Shown here: one piece after another, positions 54,361 through 62,217 of the stretch | Layout: the number at the start of each line of letters is the position of its first letter | How positions within the stretch are numbered: the stretch's first letter is position 1 | NCBI GenBank assembly: GCA_963377175.1 | Contig: CAUJNA010002724.1 | Coordinates: forward strand, 556,093 to 620,092 | Direction of reading: 5' to 3' | Length of the DNA stretch: 64,000 bases | Source of the DNA: Effrenium voratum | Lineage: Eukaryota; Sar; Dinophyceae; Suessiales; Symbiodiniaceae | Translations under genes and position numbers: made by a program | Notes under the pieces: generated by a model | Databases searched by the model: none | Told to the model about the DNA's origin: nothing | The model's input: only the letters and a program-made list of their open reading frames with translations

Positions 54361-56326
54361 TCATACCTTCCATGAACTCACATACTGCTCAACGTTGACC
54401 TTGCATTTCTCCGAAACACCCCATGTGTCGACAACCTTCTGCCTCGACGCATATCCTTCTGCAATGTCACCTTCAGGAGCGACTACAACCCACTTGATGC
54501 TCTTGACTCCATTCAGTTGGAAATAGTTGTTGAACTGCTTGTAAGAAGCATCAATCTTGCAGTCGTGACTTCTTGCCTTCGTGACCTGCAGTAGCCAAAG
54601 CGTGATGTTCTTGCCCTCATTGGTAACAAAGAAAAAATCAGCGGCTGGAAATGTCTCAGATTCAGGACAATACAAGCAATTCTCATCAAATTCTGGCAAA
54701 GGCTTTGGTGGTGGCTGGTCACCCAACTTCTTGAGCATCTTCTGAAGGGTCGGGATGCAAATTTTGACTGCAGCTGACCCTGTCTTGTCCTTATTCGTCT
54801 TCAATGCAGTGCAAACAAGCTCCACCTTCTTGGATTTGCAAACCTCGGCGACATGCATCTGAAATAGCCGACCGCACAGTGTGCCCAAAGGGCTGATATT
54901 CAAACTTGCCCTGATAAGGTCAGGAAGAGCTTTCCGTTGCTTCTCTGCCAGTTGGTCACACAAAATGTTGAGAACAACCTTGGACTCAATCAACTTCACA
55001 TTGGGCGTCTGAAACTTGGCATCCGAATGGATGTGAAGCACCCGACTCATCTTGCTCCTGTTGTTCTGTGCATCTATGTCTGCACCGCCACTGTCAGCAG
55101 CCTGACACAAGTCTTCAAACGTGCACTTCACGACGCAGTCGCGAATCATCTGCTTTGCTTCCTCTTCCAGAGTGGTCTTCTTCTTGGCTACTGCCACCAG
55201 CAATTTGCCCAAGTATCGCACACTCCCTCCAATCATGGCATATGCCATCTTCACGTCTGCTTCTTGCTTGCAAACCTGCAGTATGCCCCCAGCTTTCCAG
55301 TGGTTCAGCACCTCCTCTTCCGACCACACTGGCATGAAATAGCGCTCTGAACGACCTTCAGCCTGTTTCCAAACGCTGTCGTAGTTCTTCTGCTGCGGCG
55401 AGGTGAAAATAATAGTGCAACCACACATGCGAGGGTCAACAGGCTGGGAGTTCTCACCGCCAACTGGGTCTGCCAATAGAACAGTTTTGGAGTCGTCAAG
55501 GAGTTTGACCGGCCATGTGTCATTGTGCGTGATGGTCTGCCCTGAAATGCGCGACCACCATCTTTTGCCCAGCTGGATGACGATGTTGATGCCCTCTTCA
55601 GCCAAACGACTTGCCACATAAGCCAGAAAAACGGATTTCCCAATGCCGGGAGTGCCTGTAATGACAAACACACCAAATGGTGTTGCAGGTTCAAAGCTGT
55701 TCAACCACGGCTTCACAAGGTCTTCATACATGCTTGTGAAGCAGTTGCGGATGCCCAATTTGTTGCCCATCTCCGCCTTTCCTAGCATGTCATGCTCAAA
55801 GCTCTGCACAGTATCAGCTTTCCAATTGCTGGGCTTCGGTGTCTTGGACACAGCTTCATCCAGCCAGAGGCAAAGCTCATCTTGATATCCAGGGTCCTGA
55901 GCAGTGCAGTGAAAGCAAACCAACAAAACAAGTAACTAGCAATCACCCCAAACACAAGCAAATAAACCACTCAAACAAACATACCTAAGAACCAGAGAGG
56001 AACGAAACAACCAAACCTAGAAAGGGGAATGGCGCAACATATTGATTATGTTTAAGCCAAGGGGCGGGTGCTGATGGTGGCTGGAGGTCTTGAATCCGAT
56101 GGTGCAGTCTTACGGCCACGATGCGTCGCACATTCAAATCACCCACTTCGTGCAAACAGAAGGACAATGTCTCTGCTGAAGCTTTGCGCAGGTCATCCTC
56201 CGGAAGTTGTTGAATGAGCAAGCCGACACTGCTTTTGGAAGCCTCATCCATGGCGACGTCATTGAGCTGCGCCACAGTCCAGTCATGGTCAAGCTTCCGC
56301 TTCTTTGGCGGTGCTGTTTCTACCAT
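54361..56326 (-). CDS. Crinkler/RHS-type P-loop NTPase with nuclease-like C-terminus, two exons
   Basis: The first exon (56090-56326) starts at ATG and carries a nuclear localisation signal, PPKKRKLD, near residue 6. The second exon (54361-55896, 511 codons) opens at DPGYQDEL. It has a Walker A GTPGIGKS, a LLAD Walker-B-like strand about 52 residues later, and YFMPVWSEEE about 100 residues after Walker A. This arrangement is typical of the NTPase shared by Crinkler effectors and trypanosome RHS proteins. Near the end, FPAADFFF and then LLQVT fit the degenerate nuclease-like fold that follows the NTPase in that group. The spliced protein would be 590 residues. The long frame has no usable ATG of its own; its apparent start upstream of 55896 is a TTG inside the intron. 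The role is likely nuclear and DNA-linked, but the cellular function is unknown. Confidence 0.72.
55897..56089 (-). other. Intron of the NTPase gene with GA donor
   Basis: Joining ATTCAA|GACCTC to GCTCAG|GACCCT keeps the frame, and GACC is present at both ends, as in the CFAP57 introns. A textbook donor (AG|GTATGT, at about 55984) also exists, but an in-frame TAG lies directly before it. The GA donor is therefore preferred. Confidence 0.5.
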
Positions 56327-56509
56327 TGCGCAAAACTGAGAGCAACGTAAACCTAAACAAACATGACACTTTCAATGACTGATGCTCATCGTGCTTTGGT
56401 CGCAAATCGCCCGATCATGCTACCTCAAGCTTGAACCAACCGTTGGCGGAATCAGTTTTGCCACCGCCATTACAACATGTTGTCTCAGCAAATGTTGTTT
56501 ATGAAATAT

Positions 56510-56725
56510 CGTGACAGAAACCGTGCCATGTCGTCATAGATTCAGTGACGTGCCGTCATAGAAACAGTGACACATCATAGAAACAGTGACACATTGTCAT
56601 AGAAACAGTGACGTGTCGTCATAGAAACAGTGACGTGTCGTCATAGAAACGGTGACACGTTGTCATACAAACAGTGACACGTTGTCATAGAAACGGTGTC
56701 CCAGAAACAGTGACATATCGTCTCA
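56510..56725. repeat. 22-bp tandem repeat array
   Basis: About ten units of the type GTCATAGAAACAGTGACGTG plus two bases. Some units are exact (ACGTGTCGTC) and others vary (ACACATTGTC) or are shortened. The array sits between the NTPase gene's 5' end and the integrase gene's 3' end, which is also where base composition changes. It may mark the edge of the inserted element. Confidence 0.8.
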
Positions 56726-56762
56726 ACCCTTGTCGTTGGTGACTGATTGTCGTAGTCGCTGT

Positions 56763-57680
56763 TCAAACCCTCAAAATCTCTGACCTCAAATAGGGGCGGT
56801 TCATCCCTTCAACAGAATAATAATCTTGACCAAGTTTTTTTTCAACCCTTGAAACCTTGTATTTGACACTGCTCCAGTTGCTCGTTCTTTCTTTCTCGGA
56901 AATCCCTTTTTTGCGGTATATTTTGACCTCATCGCCAACCCTAACAGGGGGATATTTACGGGTTTTGATTCTGTTCATCTCAAGCTTCATCTTGACCTCA
57001 AGATGGTTTCCCTTTTTGTGGGCATCGTTTGGAGTCATATCGTGGGCAGAATGAACCATTTTACTGTTGTATGTCAGCATGATCTCGGGGATATAATCAA
57101 CCCATTGTATATTAACCTTTCCCTTTTTCTCGTCTGCATCAACCCTCTTGAAAAGCATGTCCTTGAACGTGCGAATGAAACGCTCGGCGAAATGGGGGTG
57201 CCCTCGTGTTTTATAGTTTTGGATCCCTTCGTCCTTGAAAAAATCAACAAGATCTTGGGTGTTCAGGCTTCCCTCGTCATCCGAATAAATTAATTTGGGT
57301 TTCCCTCCCATTTTGTTTAATGCCTCCATGATCCCAGCCGTGATGTCGGCAGGTTGCTTGGATGCAATAGGCACCACCACGGCTTTGCGGGAAAATACAT
57401 CAATAAGCAATAAGCCTATCCTATATTTTTGATTATCTAAATCATTTTTTGATATAAAAAACAGATCCAATTGATATTCAAAGTTGATATCAGGGGCAAT
57501 AAACGAATTGTATCCAGACAGTTGTTTTTTCCGTTCCACGTTCTCTTGAAACCACTCCTTGACATCTTGCATTGTTATGGATGCATCTTTCTTTTTTGCA
57601 TCTTTGTAAGTGGTGGCGATGCTACCAAACCCAGCCTGATCGTAGTAGACCTCACTGATTATCTTGTCTTTTTCACTCAT
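56763..57680 (-). CDS. Retroviral-type (rve) integrase of a Polinton-like element
   Basis: A 305-residue DDE integrase that would insert the element's DNA into host chromatin. The catalytic triad is visible: Asp72 in QLDLFF, Asp134 in IYSDDEGS and Glu166 in HPHFAERF. LLIDVFSRKA (91-100) is the usual strand beside the first Asp. The N-terminus (YYDQAGFGS, then DVKEWF) and the C-terminal SH3/chromo-like tail (YKVSRVEKKLGQDYYSVEG) are those of Maverick/Polinton and virophage integrases, not of LTR retrotransposons. I see no reverse transcriptase or gag nearby. The gene lies 24 nt downstream of the polymerase gene on the same strand, and the region before its ATG is TATA-like. It has no intron and is AT-rich, unlike the NTPase gene next to it. 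It appears intact. Confidence 0.9.
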   Translation of the reverse strand: MSEKDKIISEVYYDQAGFGSIATTYKDAKKKDASITMQDVKEWFQENVERKKQLSGYNSFIAPDINFEYQLDLFFISKNDLDNQKYRIGLLLIDVFSRKAVVVPIASKQPADITAGIMEALNKMGGKPKLIYSDDEGSLNTQDLVDFFKDEGIQNYKTRGHPHFAERFIRTFKDMLFKRVDADEKKGKVNIQWVDYIPEIMLTYNSKMVHSAHDMTPNDAHKKGNHLEVKMKLEMNRIKTRKYPPVRVGDEVKIYRKKGISEKERTSNWSSVKYKVSRVEKKLGQDYYSVEGMNRPYLRSEILRV

Positions 57681-57704
57681 ATATATAATACTATAAAATA
57701 AATA

Positions 57705-60700
57705 TCAATATGTTATTTTATCACTGAAGCATCTATTACAAGAAGCACAGAAGGCAATGACATTATCCTTTGTATGGGGAAGATCATTGCACAACCTTTG
57801 ACATGTCAAATTAGAGTTTATATTGCCAGAATCCATTGACAACACGAAGCCACAGCCACAATTTGCACACTTTCCGTTGACATTGTCCTTCAACCATTCG
57901 GCATCTACATAATTTTCTTTTGGAATACAAAAGCCATTTTTACGATCCTGTTCCTTGTATGCTAACACCTTTCTATCAAAATAATTCATAATGCATTTTG
58001 CGTTAAACTCTTCATTTAAATCACTACTGTATTTGTAAAATTTTACTCTGTTTAAATCCCTTGCCCGAGTGATTCCCGTCCAAAGCCACTCGCGAGTTAT
58101 CAGATGATGGTTCCAATCAAATATCACGACATCGTCATCAATGGAACACCCCTGAACAGAATGACAAGTATAACAGAAGGCAAAGATAAAATGACTTCTC
58201 AAGATACCAATATGTAATGTAATCTCTTCTCGTGTTTTGATATTAGCAATGGTAATCCAAGGATCGGAAATATTAATTATCTCATACCTAAAATTCACAT
58301 TTAACTTATAGGTTTTTGTCTTCCTATACTCTCTGCATATCATGATCTCGCCGACTTCAAACTCATTTTGTTTGCCCTGTCGTTTTCTGATCTGCCTTGA
58401 AACCTCTCTACAAGTGTTATTTAAATATGCGACATTGCTTTCTGTTCCTGCGATGTCATCAGTATATTTAAAATACTTATTGATGACATCATGTAGAGAC
58501 AACTCATGCTCAAAGATGTCGGCATAAATACTTTTAAGTTTATCCTTGTCCTCCTGAGTCTTCAATCGCTTGCACTCTTCCAAAAACAAATGATGAGGAA
58601 AAATGCTGTCAATACATTCATTCATATAAATCTCGTGTTTCTTAGTGTTAGTCAGTGCTTTTATGGGGCTCAACTGCTTGGCGTCACCGGTTGCCAACAT
58701 TATTTTACTGTCCTTGAACTGCTCAACAAAGCCCTTGATTTTTGCCAATACAAAGGTATTATTAAAACAAATCTCATCAAACACAATGACATCAAACATC
58801 GAATGATCGTATTTATCTAGCTTCTCGTCATTGACTGCTATACCGAAGAATTTATTTACAGTGACGCTTTCCACTTCGCACTCCAAACCCAGATTATTGG
58901 TAGGAACCACGAACAACACTTTATAACCCTTGAGTCTCTCCATGTTCTTGCAGATGGTGGACTTCCCTGCTCCTGCGAATTTGGCCTTGATCATCAAGCA
59001 CCTATATTTCTCAACAAGTTCAACCAATTCATTTTCATCATACTCATTAATGATTTTAACTCTCTTACTTTTGACAATCGGGATATCAACATATTCACAC
59101 TTCTTCTGTTCATACAACTGCTTTCCTGTATGATGGATCTCATCGTGAGTCTTGGCTAATTTCCACCCACCGATCCCATCGTGAAAATCTAGCAACCGCT
59201 GAGTCTTTCTCAAACCAAACTTATTAAAACCCGAACAGTCCACGACAAAAGCGTCGCATTTGACACTCAATACCTTAACATTGTTCTCTGTCAATTTTTG
59301 ATATGCGCATTGCATTGTGAAATTATGATACTGCAATAGCATTTCTTTAATAAAACGAAACCCATTGGACAACTCGCACCTATCAACCACATTCAGAATA
59401 TAATATAAATTGTCGTTTTGTTCAGATACTTCTCTATCACGGCACCACATGCCATTATCATCGTATTCCTCAACCCACTTGGCAGTATTCCTGCTCATCA
59501 TGTTTAACTTCCCCCCTGCATCTGCCTGAAGGCTGATCGCCTCATTGAGATCATTAAAAACGAATGATCTCTGACTGCTGTTCTTACTTTTTTCCAACAA
59601 GCCAAAAATCGAGTTGGCTATTATTTTTTTAATTGCCTTGTCTTCTTCAATATTTTCGCTTATTCGCTTTCCCCAGAGTTCCTCAACCAACATTTTATTA
59701 TCTACCTTGTGAATGAAGTGGGGCTGTTTGTAGTGAGTAATGGACAACTCGCCAGATGCAACAAGTGGCATAAAATGCTTAAGAAACATACCATAAACTA
59801 TATTAGTATCATTATTAAAAAACAGATTGTGATGTGTCAGTTCTGCTTTTACCAAATATATATTTACATCCTTGATCTTACATTTACTATTGTAAGCTTT
59901 CCAATTATCAAACTGATTAAAAACTCCAATTCTGGTAATCGTATTAAATGCATCTGTAAACGCTTTGTTCATGTCGATCTCCTGTTTTGGAGCATCCAAT
60001 TTATCCAAGCCCTTGAGTAACTCGCCTTGTGGGACGATGGTTCTATAATTATTTAAAACTTGTATATCGGTAGGACTATAATAAGACTTGTGATTTGGAT
60101 TGAATAATTTCTTTTTGAATGTAAACATTGCTTCAGTCATATTGTTGTAAACGGTTTCTCTGTCTACCGTGATGTCACTATTGATCTGGTCGTCTATCAG
60201 ACACTGTGACCTAATGTTTAGATATACATTATTGAAGTCCGCCCTCAATTCTGAAATAGTCCCTGCTTTGTGAATAATCCTGCATTCATACCCGATATTT
60301 TTGAAATCGCAAAATAATTTATTTAGATCATTCTCTCTATGAACTAAATCTAAAAAGTTCTTTTCCTGTTTGTCGGTTCTGTTCGCAATTGTTGCCTTAA
60401 CCATTTCAAAAATGTCATCAGTAGTAGAAAACATTTTGCAAATCGATGGCTTCTCTCTATCACTTATATGATAGTCGGGTCGTGCCCTTACTACAAATGC
60501 ATCATCAGTATTTTGTCTCTGTTCCAATCTTTTAATATTATTATTCAGTGTGTAGATATGATTATTTTTGACCATTGCATAAAGGGCTCTGATGTTGCGG
60601 TCAAACATCTCTGGTGAATAAGAATAAATGATTTTGCCCAGTTGGTCTATTATTCTCACACGCATTCTGTATTTTATAAATACCGGGATCATGTCATCAA

Positions 60701-61607
60701 TTGACGCCCCCGACTCTGTGAATTCCTGTTCTGTTTTATTTATTAGTTTTAGTATCATCCCTCGCGACATTGGTTCTTTCTTCTTGTTGTTCATTAGGGT
60801 ATCTTTATAATAATCAGTGAGTGTATTCAACCAACATTGATTGTCTACATAATTACCTTTCTGGATTGCTTCCATAAATGTTTCTTTCGATGTATCCAAT
60901 TCGGTATACATGTAAGTATTATACATACTGATGTTTTCCGATCTTCTCAGGTTGGCTTGTCGTGGATTACTAGGCTGTCCACCTTCCACCTTTCTGGCTC
61001 TCAAGATCTTCAAGGCACCGATATACCCCGTCTCTACGTTGTAAGCCACAGCGTTAGTCTTCTTGGTTAACCTCTTCTTCTTGTTGATCTCGATTGTTTT
61101 TTTCTGATCAACGCCAACATACCCACCCATAATATTTAGCATTGTTTCAAATTCTGGATCTTGGGCGAGTGTTACAATGAACTTTCTGAATAGATCATAA
61201 TCATTGGTTTTTACAATTCGTTTGCCTACATACTCGTCTATATTTGTGCTGGCGTTAACGGTGTATGTTCTCTCCTTACCGTCCTTTGTTATGGGGTAAT
61301 ATTTGAGTTCTCCGTATTCTGTTTTGTATGTGAAAGCCGGCTTTTTGTTGTCACCTTCCCTAACACCTTCGCGGTAAAGCATGACGTCTAATGTCCACGA
61401 TTCATCGTTCGCCTTAGACTGCTTTACAATGTTAGTTACAGTGCTTCGTTTCATCCTAACATTCAACGGTAGATTTATACGGTTGTTTTGGATCACATCG
61501 TCATATTTTTTTGTCCCATTTCTTTTTTTCCTTTGGGGTGGTGGCATTGATAAACCCATCAATAATAGTTGATGCGGTGCTTTACTGTGCAATTTTTCGC
61601 TGTTCAT
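57705..61607 (-). CDS. Multi-domain replication protein: OTU-like, family B DNA polymerase, SF1 helicase, HNH-like zinc module
   Basis: One 1300-residue frame. Residues about 230-360 look like an OTU-type cysteine protease (DNQCW with Cys258; NNHIY with His350). The polymerase palm follows: motif A EIDMNKAF (Asp545), motif B KKIIANSIFG (661-669) and motif C SVKCDAFVVD (Asp785). The usual DTD of motif C is reduced to one Asp, and I see no 3'-5' exonuclease motifs. The SF1 helicase (about 870-1200) has FAGAGKST (Lys882), VIVFDE (Asp944, Glu945), GDAKQLSP (974-981), HSVQG and TGITRAR. The C-terminus has CANC (1247-1250), then HTKDN and CASCN, as in HNH/treble-clef modules, but the usual DRID is QRLC. 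This is presumably the element's replicase. Protein-primed synthesis is possible but not shown. Confidence 0.85.
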   Translation of the reverse strand: MNSEKLHSKAPHQLLLMGLSMPPPQRKKRNGTKKYDDVIQNNRINLPLNVRMKRSTVTNIVKQSKANDESWTLDVMLYREGVREGDNKKPAFTYKTEYGELKYYPITKDGKERTYTVNASTNIDEYVGKRIVKTNDYDLFRKFIVTLAQDPEFETMLNIMGGYVGVDQKKTIEINKKKRLTKKTNAVAYNVETGYIGALKILRARKVEGGQPSNPRQANLRRSENISMYNTYMYTELDTSKETFMEAIQKGNYVDNQCWLNTLTDYYKDTLMNNKKKEPMSRGMILKLINKTEQEFTESGASIDDMIPVFIKYRMRVRIIDQLGKIIYSYSPEMFDRNIRALYAMVKNNHIYTLNNNIKRLEQRQNTDDAFVVRARPDYHISDREKPSICKMFSTTDDIFEMVKATIANRTDKQEKNFLDLVHRENDLNKLFCDFKNIGYECRIIHKAGTISELRADFNNVYLNIRSQCLIDDQINSDITVDRETVYNNMTEAMFTFKKKLFNPNHKSYYSPTDIQVLNNYRTIVPQGELLKGLDKLDAPKQEIDMNKAFTDAFNTITRIGVFNQFDNWKAYNSKCKIKDVNIYLVKAELTHHNLFFNNDTNIVYGMFLKHFMPLVASGELSITHYKQPHFIHKVDNKMLVEELWGKRISENIEEDKAIKKIIANSIFGLLEKSKNSSQRSFVFNDLNEAISLQADAGGKLNMMSRNTAKWVEEYDDNGMWCRDREVSEQNDNLYYILNVVDRCELSNGFRFIKEMLLQYHNFTMQCAYQKLTENNVKVLSVKCDAFVVDCSGFNKFGLRKTQRLLDFHDGIGGWKLAKTHDEIHHTGKQLYEQKKCEYVDIPIVKSKRVKIINEYDENELVELVEKYRCLMIKAKFAGAGKSTICKNMERLKGYKVLFVVPTNNLGLECEVESVTVNKFFGIAVNDEKLDKYDHSMFDVIVFDEICFNNTFVLAKIKGFVEQFKDSKIMLATGDAKQLSPIKALTNTKKHEIYMNECIDSIFPHHLFLEECKRLKTQEDKDKLKSIYADIFEHELSLHDVINKYFKYTDDIAGTESNVAYLNNTCREVSRQIRKRQGKQNEFEVGEIMICREYRKTKTYKLNVNFRYEIINISDPWITIANIKTREEITLHIGILRSHFIFAFCYTCHSVQGCSIDDDVVIFDWNHHLITREWLWTGITRARDLNRVKFYKYSSDLNEEFNAKCIMNYFDRKVLAYKEQDRKNGFCIPKENYVDAEWLKDNVNGKCANCGCGFVLSMDSGNINSNLTCQRLCNDLPHTKDNVIAFCASCNRCFSDKITY

Positions 61608-61713
61608 ATAGATCTCTCAATTCGGTGGCTTTTTCCTTGGTATCGCCTGCCAACCTATCAATTCTTGAATTTAGTGACCTGATGTTATTTCTTATAGTTT
61701 TTGACAATGACAT
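61582..61713 (-). CDS. Small coiled-coil ORF, 43 aa, overlapping the replicase start
   Basis: ATG at 61711-61713, stop at 61582-61584. Contains SLNSRIDRLAGDTKEKATEL, a short helical, charged sequence. Its end overlaps the start of the polymerase-helicase frame by 26 nt, in a different frame on the same strand, as in compact viral genomes. It has no recognised family. It may instead be leader sequence of the large gene's transcript. Confidence 0.4.
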   Translation of the reverse strand: MSLSKTIRNNIRSLNSRIDRLAGDTKEKATELRDLYEQRKIAQ

Positions 61714-61837
61714 AATATATTTTAGATATTAATTATTAATATTATTTTTTCTTTAGGTGTAATTTAGGGAAGAATTCATATTTAAATTAATTTCCTATAA
61801 AATGCCTTAAAGAAATGTTACATATAATATTATAGTA
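61714..61837. promoter_or_regulatory. Divergent AT-rich intergenic region, probable promoters
   Basis: This separates a minus-strand block (43-aa ORF, replicase, integrase) from a plus-strand ORF that starts at 61838. It is very AT-rich with several TATA-like stretches, for example TTACATATAATATTATAG directly before the plus-strand ATG. Its role is inferred from position only. Confidence 0.4.
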
Positions 61838-62125
61838 ATGATCACAGACAAACACCCCGACGACTTGACACTGGAAGAAATAAAAACAATGCTGGCGTAT
61901 TACAACCGACTCTATTATTATAAAGTCAGAGACGATGAAGCATACAAAGCCAAAAAAAGGCAAAATGCTCTAAACACCACACATAGAAAAAGATTAGATA
62001 AAATGATTAAAGAGAGTGGCATTGAAATGGCACCCGAAGAACAAAAACCAAAACAAAAAACTGGCTTCCCAAGAAAATACAAATTTGAAGATTACGGGCT
62101 GAAAATGCCGAGTGGTGTAGAATAA
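61838..62125 (+). CDS. Unrecognised small protein, 95 aa
   Basis: ATG to TAA, the only plus-strand gene in the element part that I support. It is helical and strongly charged: DDLTLEEIKTMLAYYNRLYY near the start, a Lys/Arg-rich middle (KAKKRQNALNTTHRKRLDK) and an end rich in Lys, Pro and Glu. No signal peptide, membrane segment or known motif is visible. It is divergent from the replicase block and convergent with the fibre gene. Small basic proteins are common in such elements, but no function can be assigned. Confidence 0.6.
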   Translation: MITDKHPDDLTLEEIKTMLAYYNRLYYYKVRDDEAYKAKKRQNALNTTHRKRLDKMIKESGIEMAPEEQKPKQKTGFPRKYKFEDYGLKMPSGVE

Positions 62126-62217
62126 TTGGTTTATTTAATCATTGATTATGATTAAATTAATCATTTTTTAATAATTTTAATTCCAAATCGTTTCTCCATG
62201 TCTTGGATCATATTATA
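62126..62217. other. Short convergent intergenic region with AT-rich inverted repeats
   Basis: It lies between two converging genes and contains TTTAATCATTGATTATG followed by overlapping TTAATCATT repeats that can pair. In the fibre gene's frame, the stop at 62218-62220 is followed by an open stretch to a TGA at 62161-62163. That stretch could encode a further charged tail (NMIQDMEKRFGIKIIKK). Confidence 0.4.

Noticed and set aside
55897..55926. Apparent start of the NTPase second exon (TTG with MLVCFHCTAQ)
   Set aside because: It lies upstream of a clear acceptor (GCTCAG|GACC), and the start codon is not ATG. It is intron sequence.
55985..56089. C-terminal part of the upstream NTPase frame (after RIQ)
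   Set aside because: Best explained as intron read-through. It ends at a TAG just before a GT and has no continuity with the second exon.
56510..56725. CRISPR array
   Set aside because: Units are contiguous without unique spacers, and the context is eukaryotic.
56763..57680. Integrase as part of an LTR retrotransposon
   Set aside because: No reverse transcriptase, RNase H, gag or LTRs nearby, and the termini match Maverick/Polinton-type integrases.
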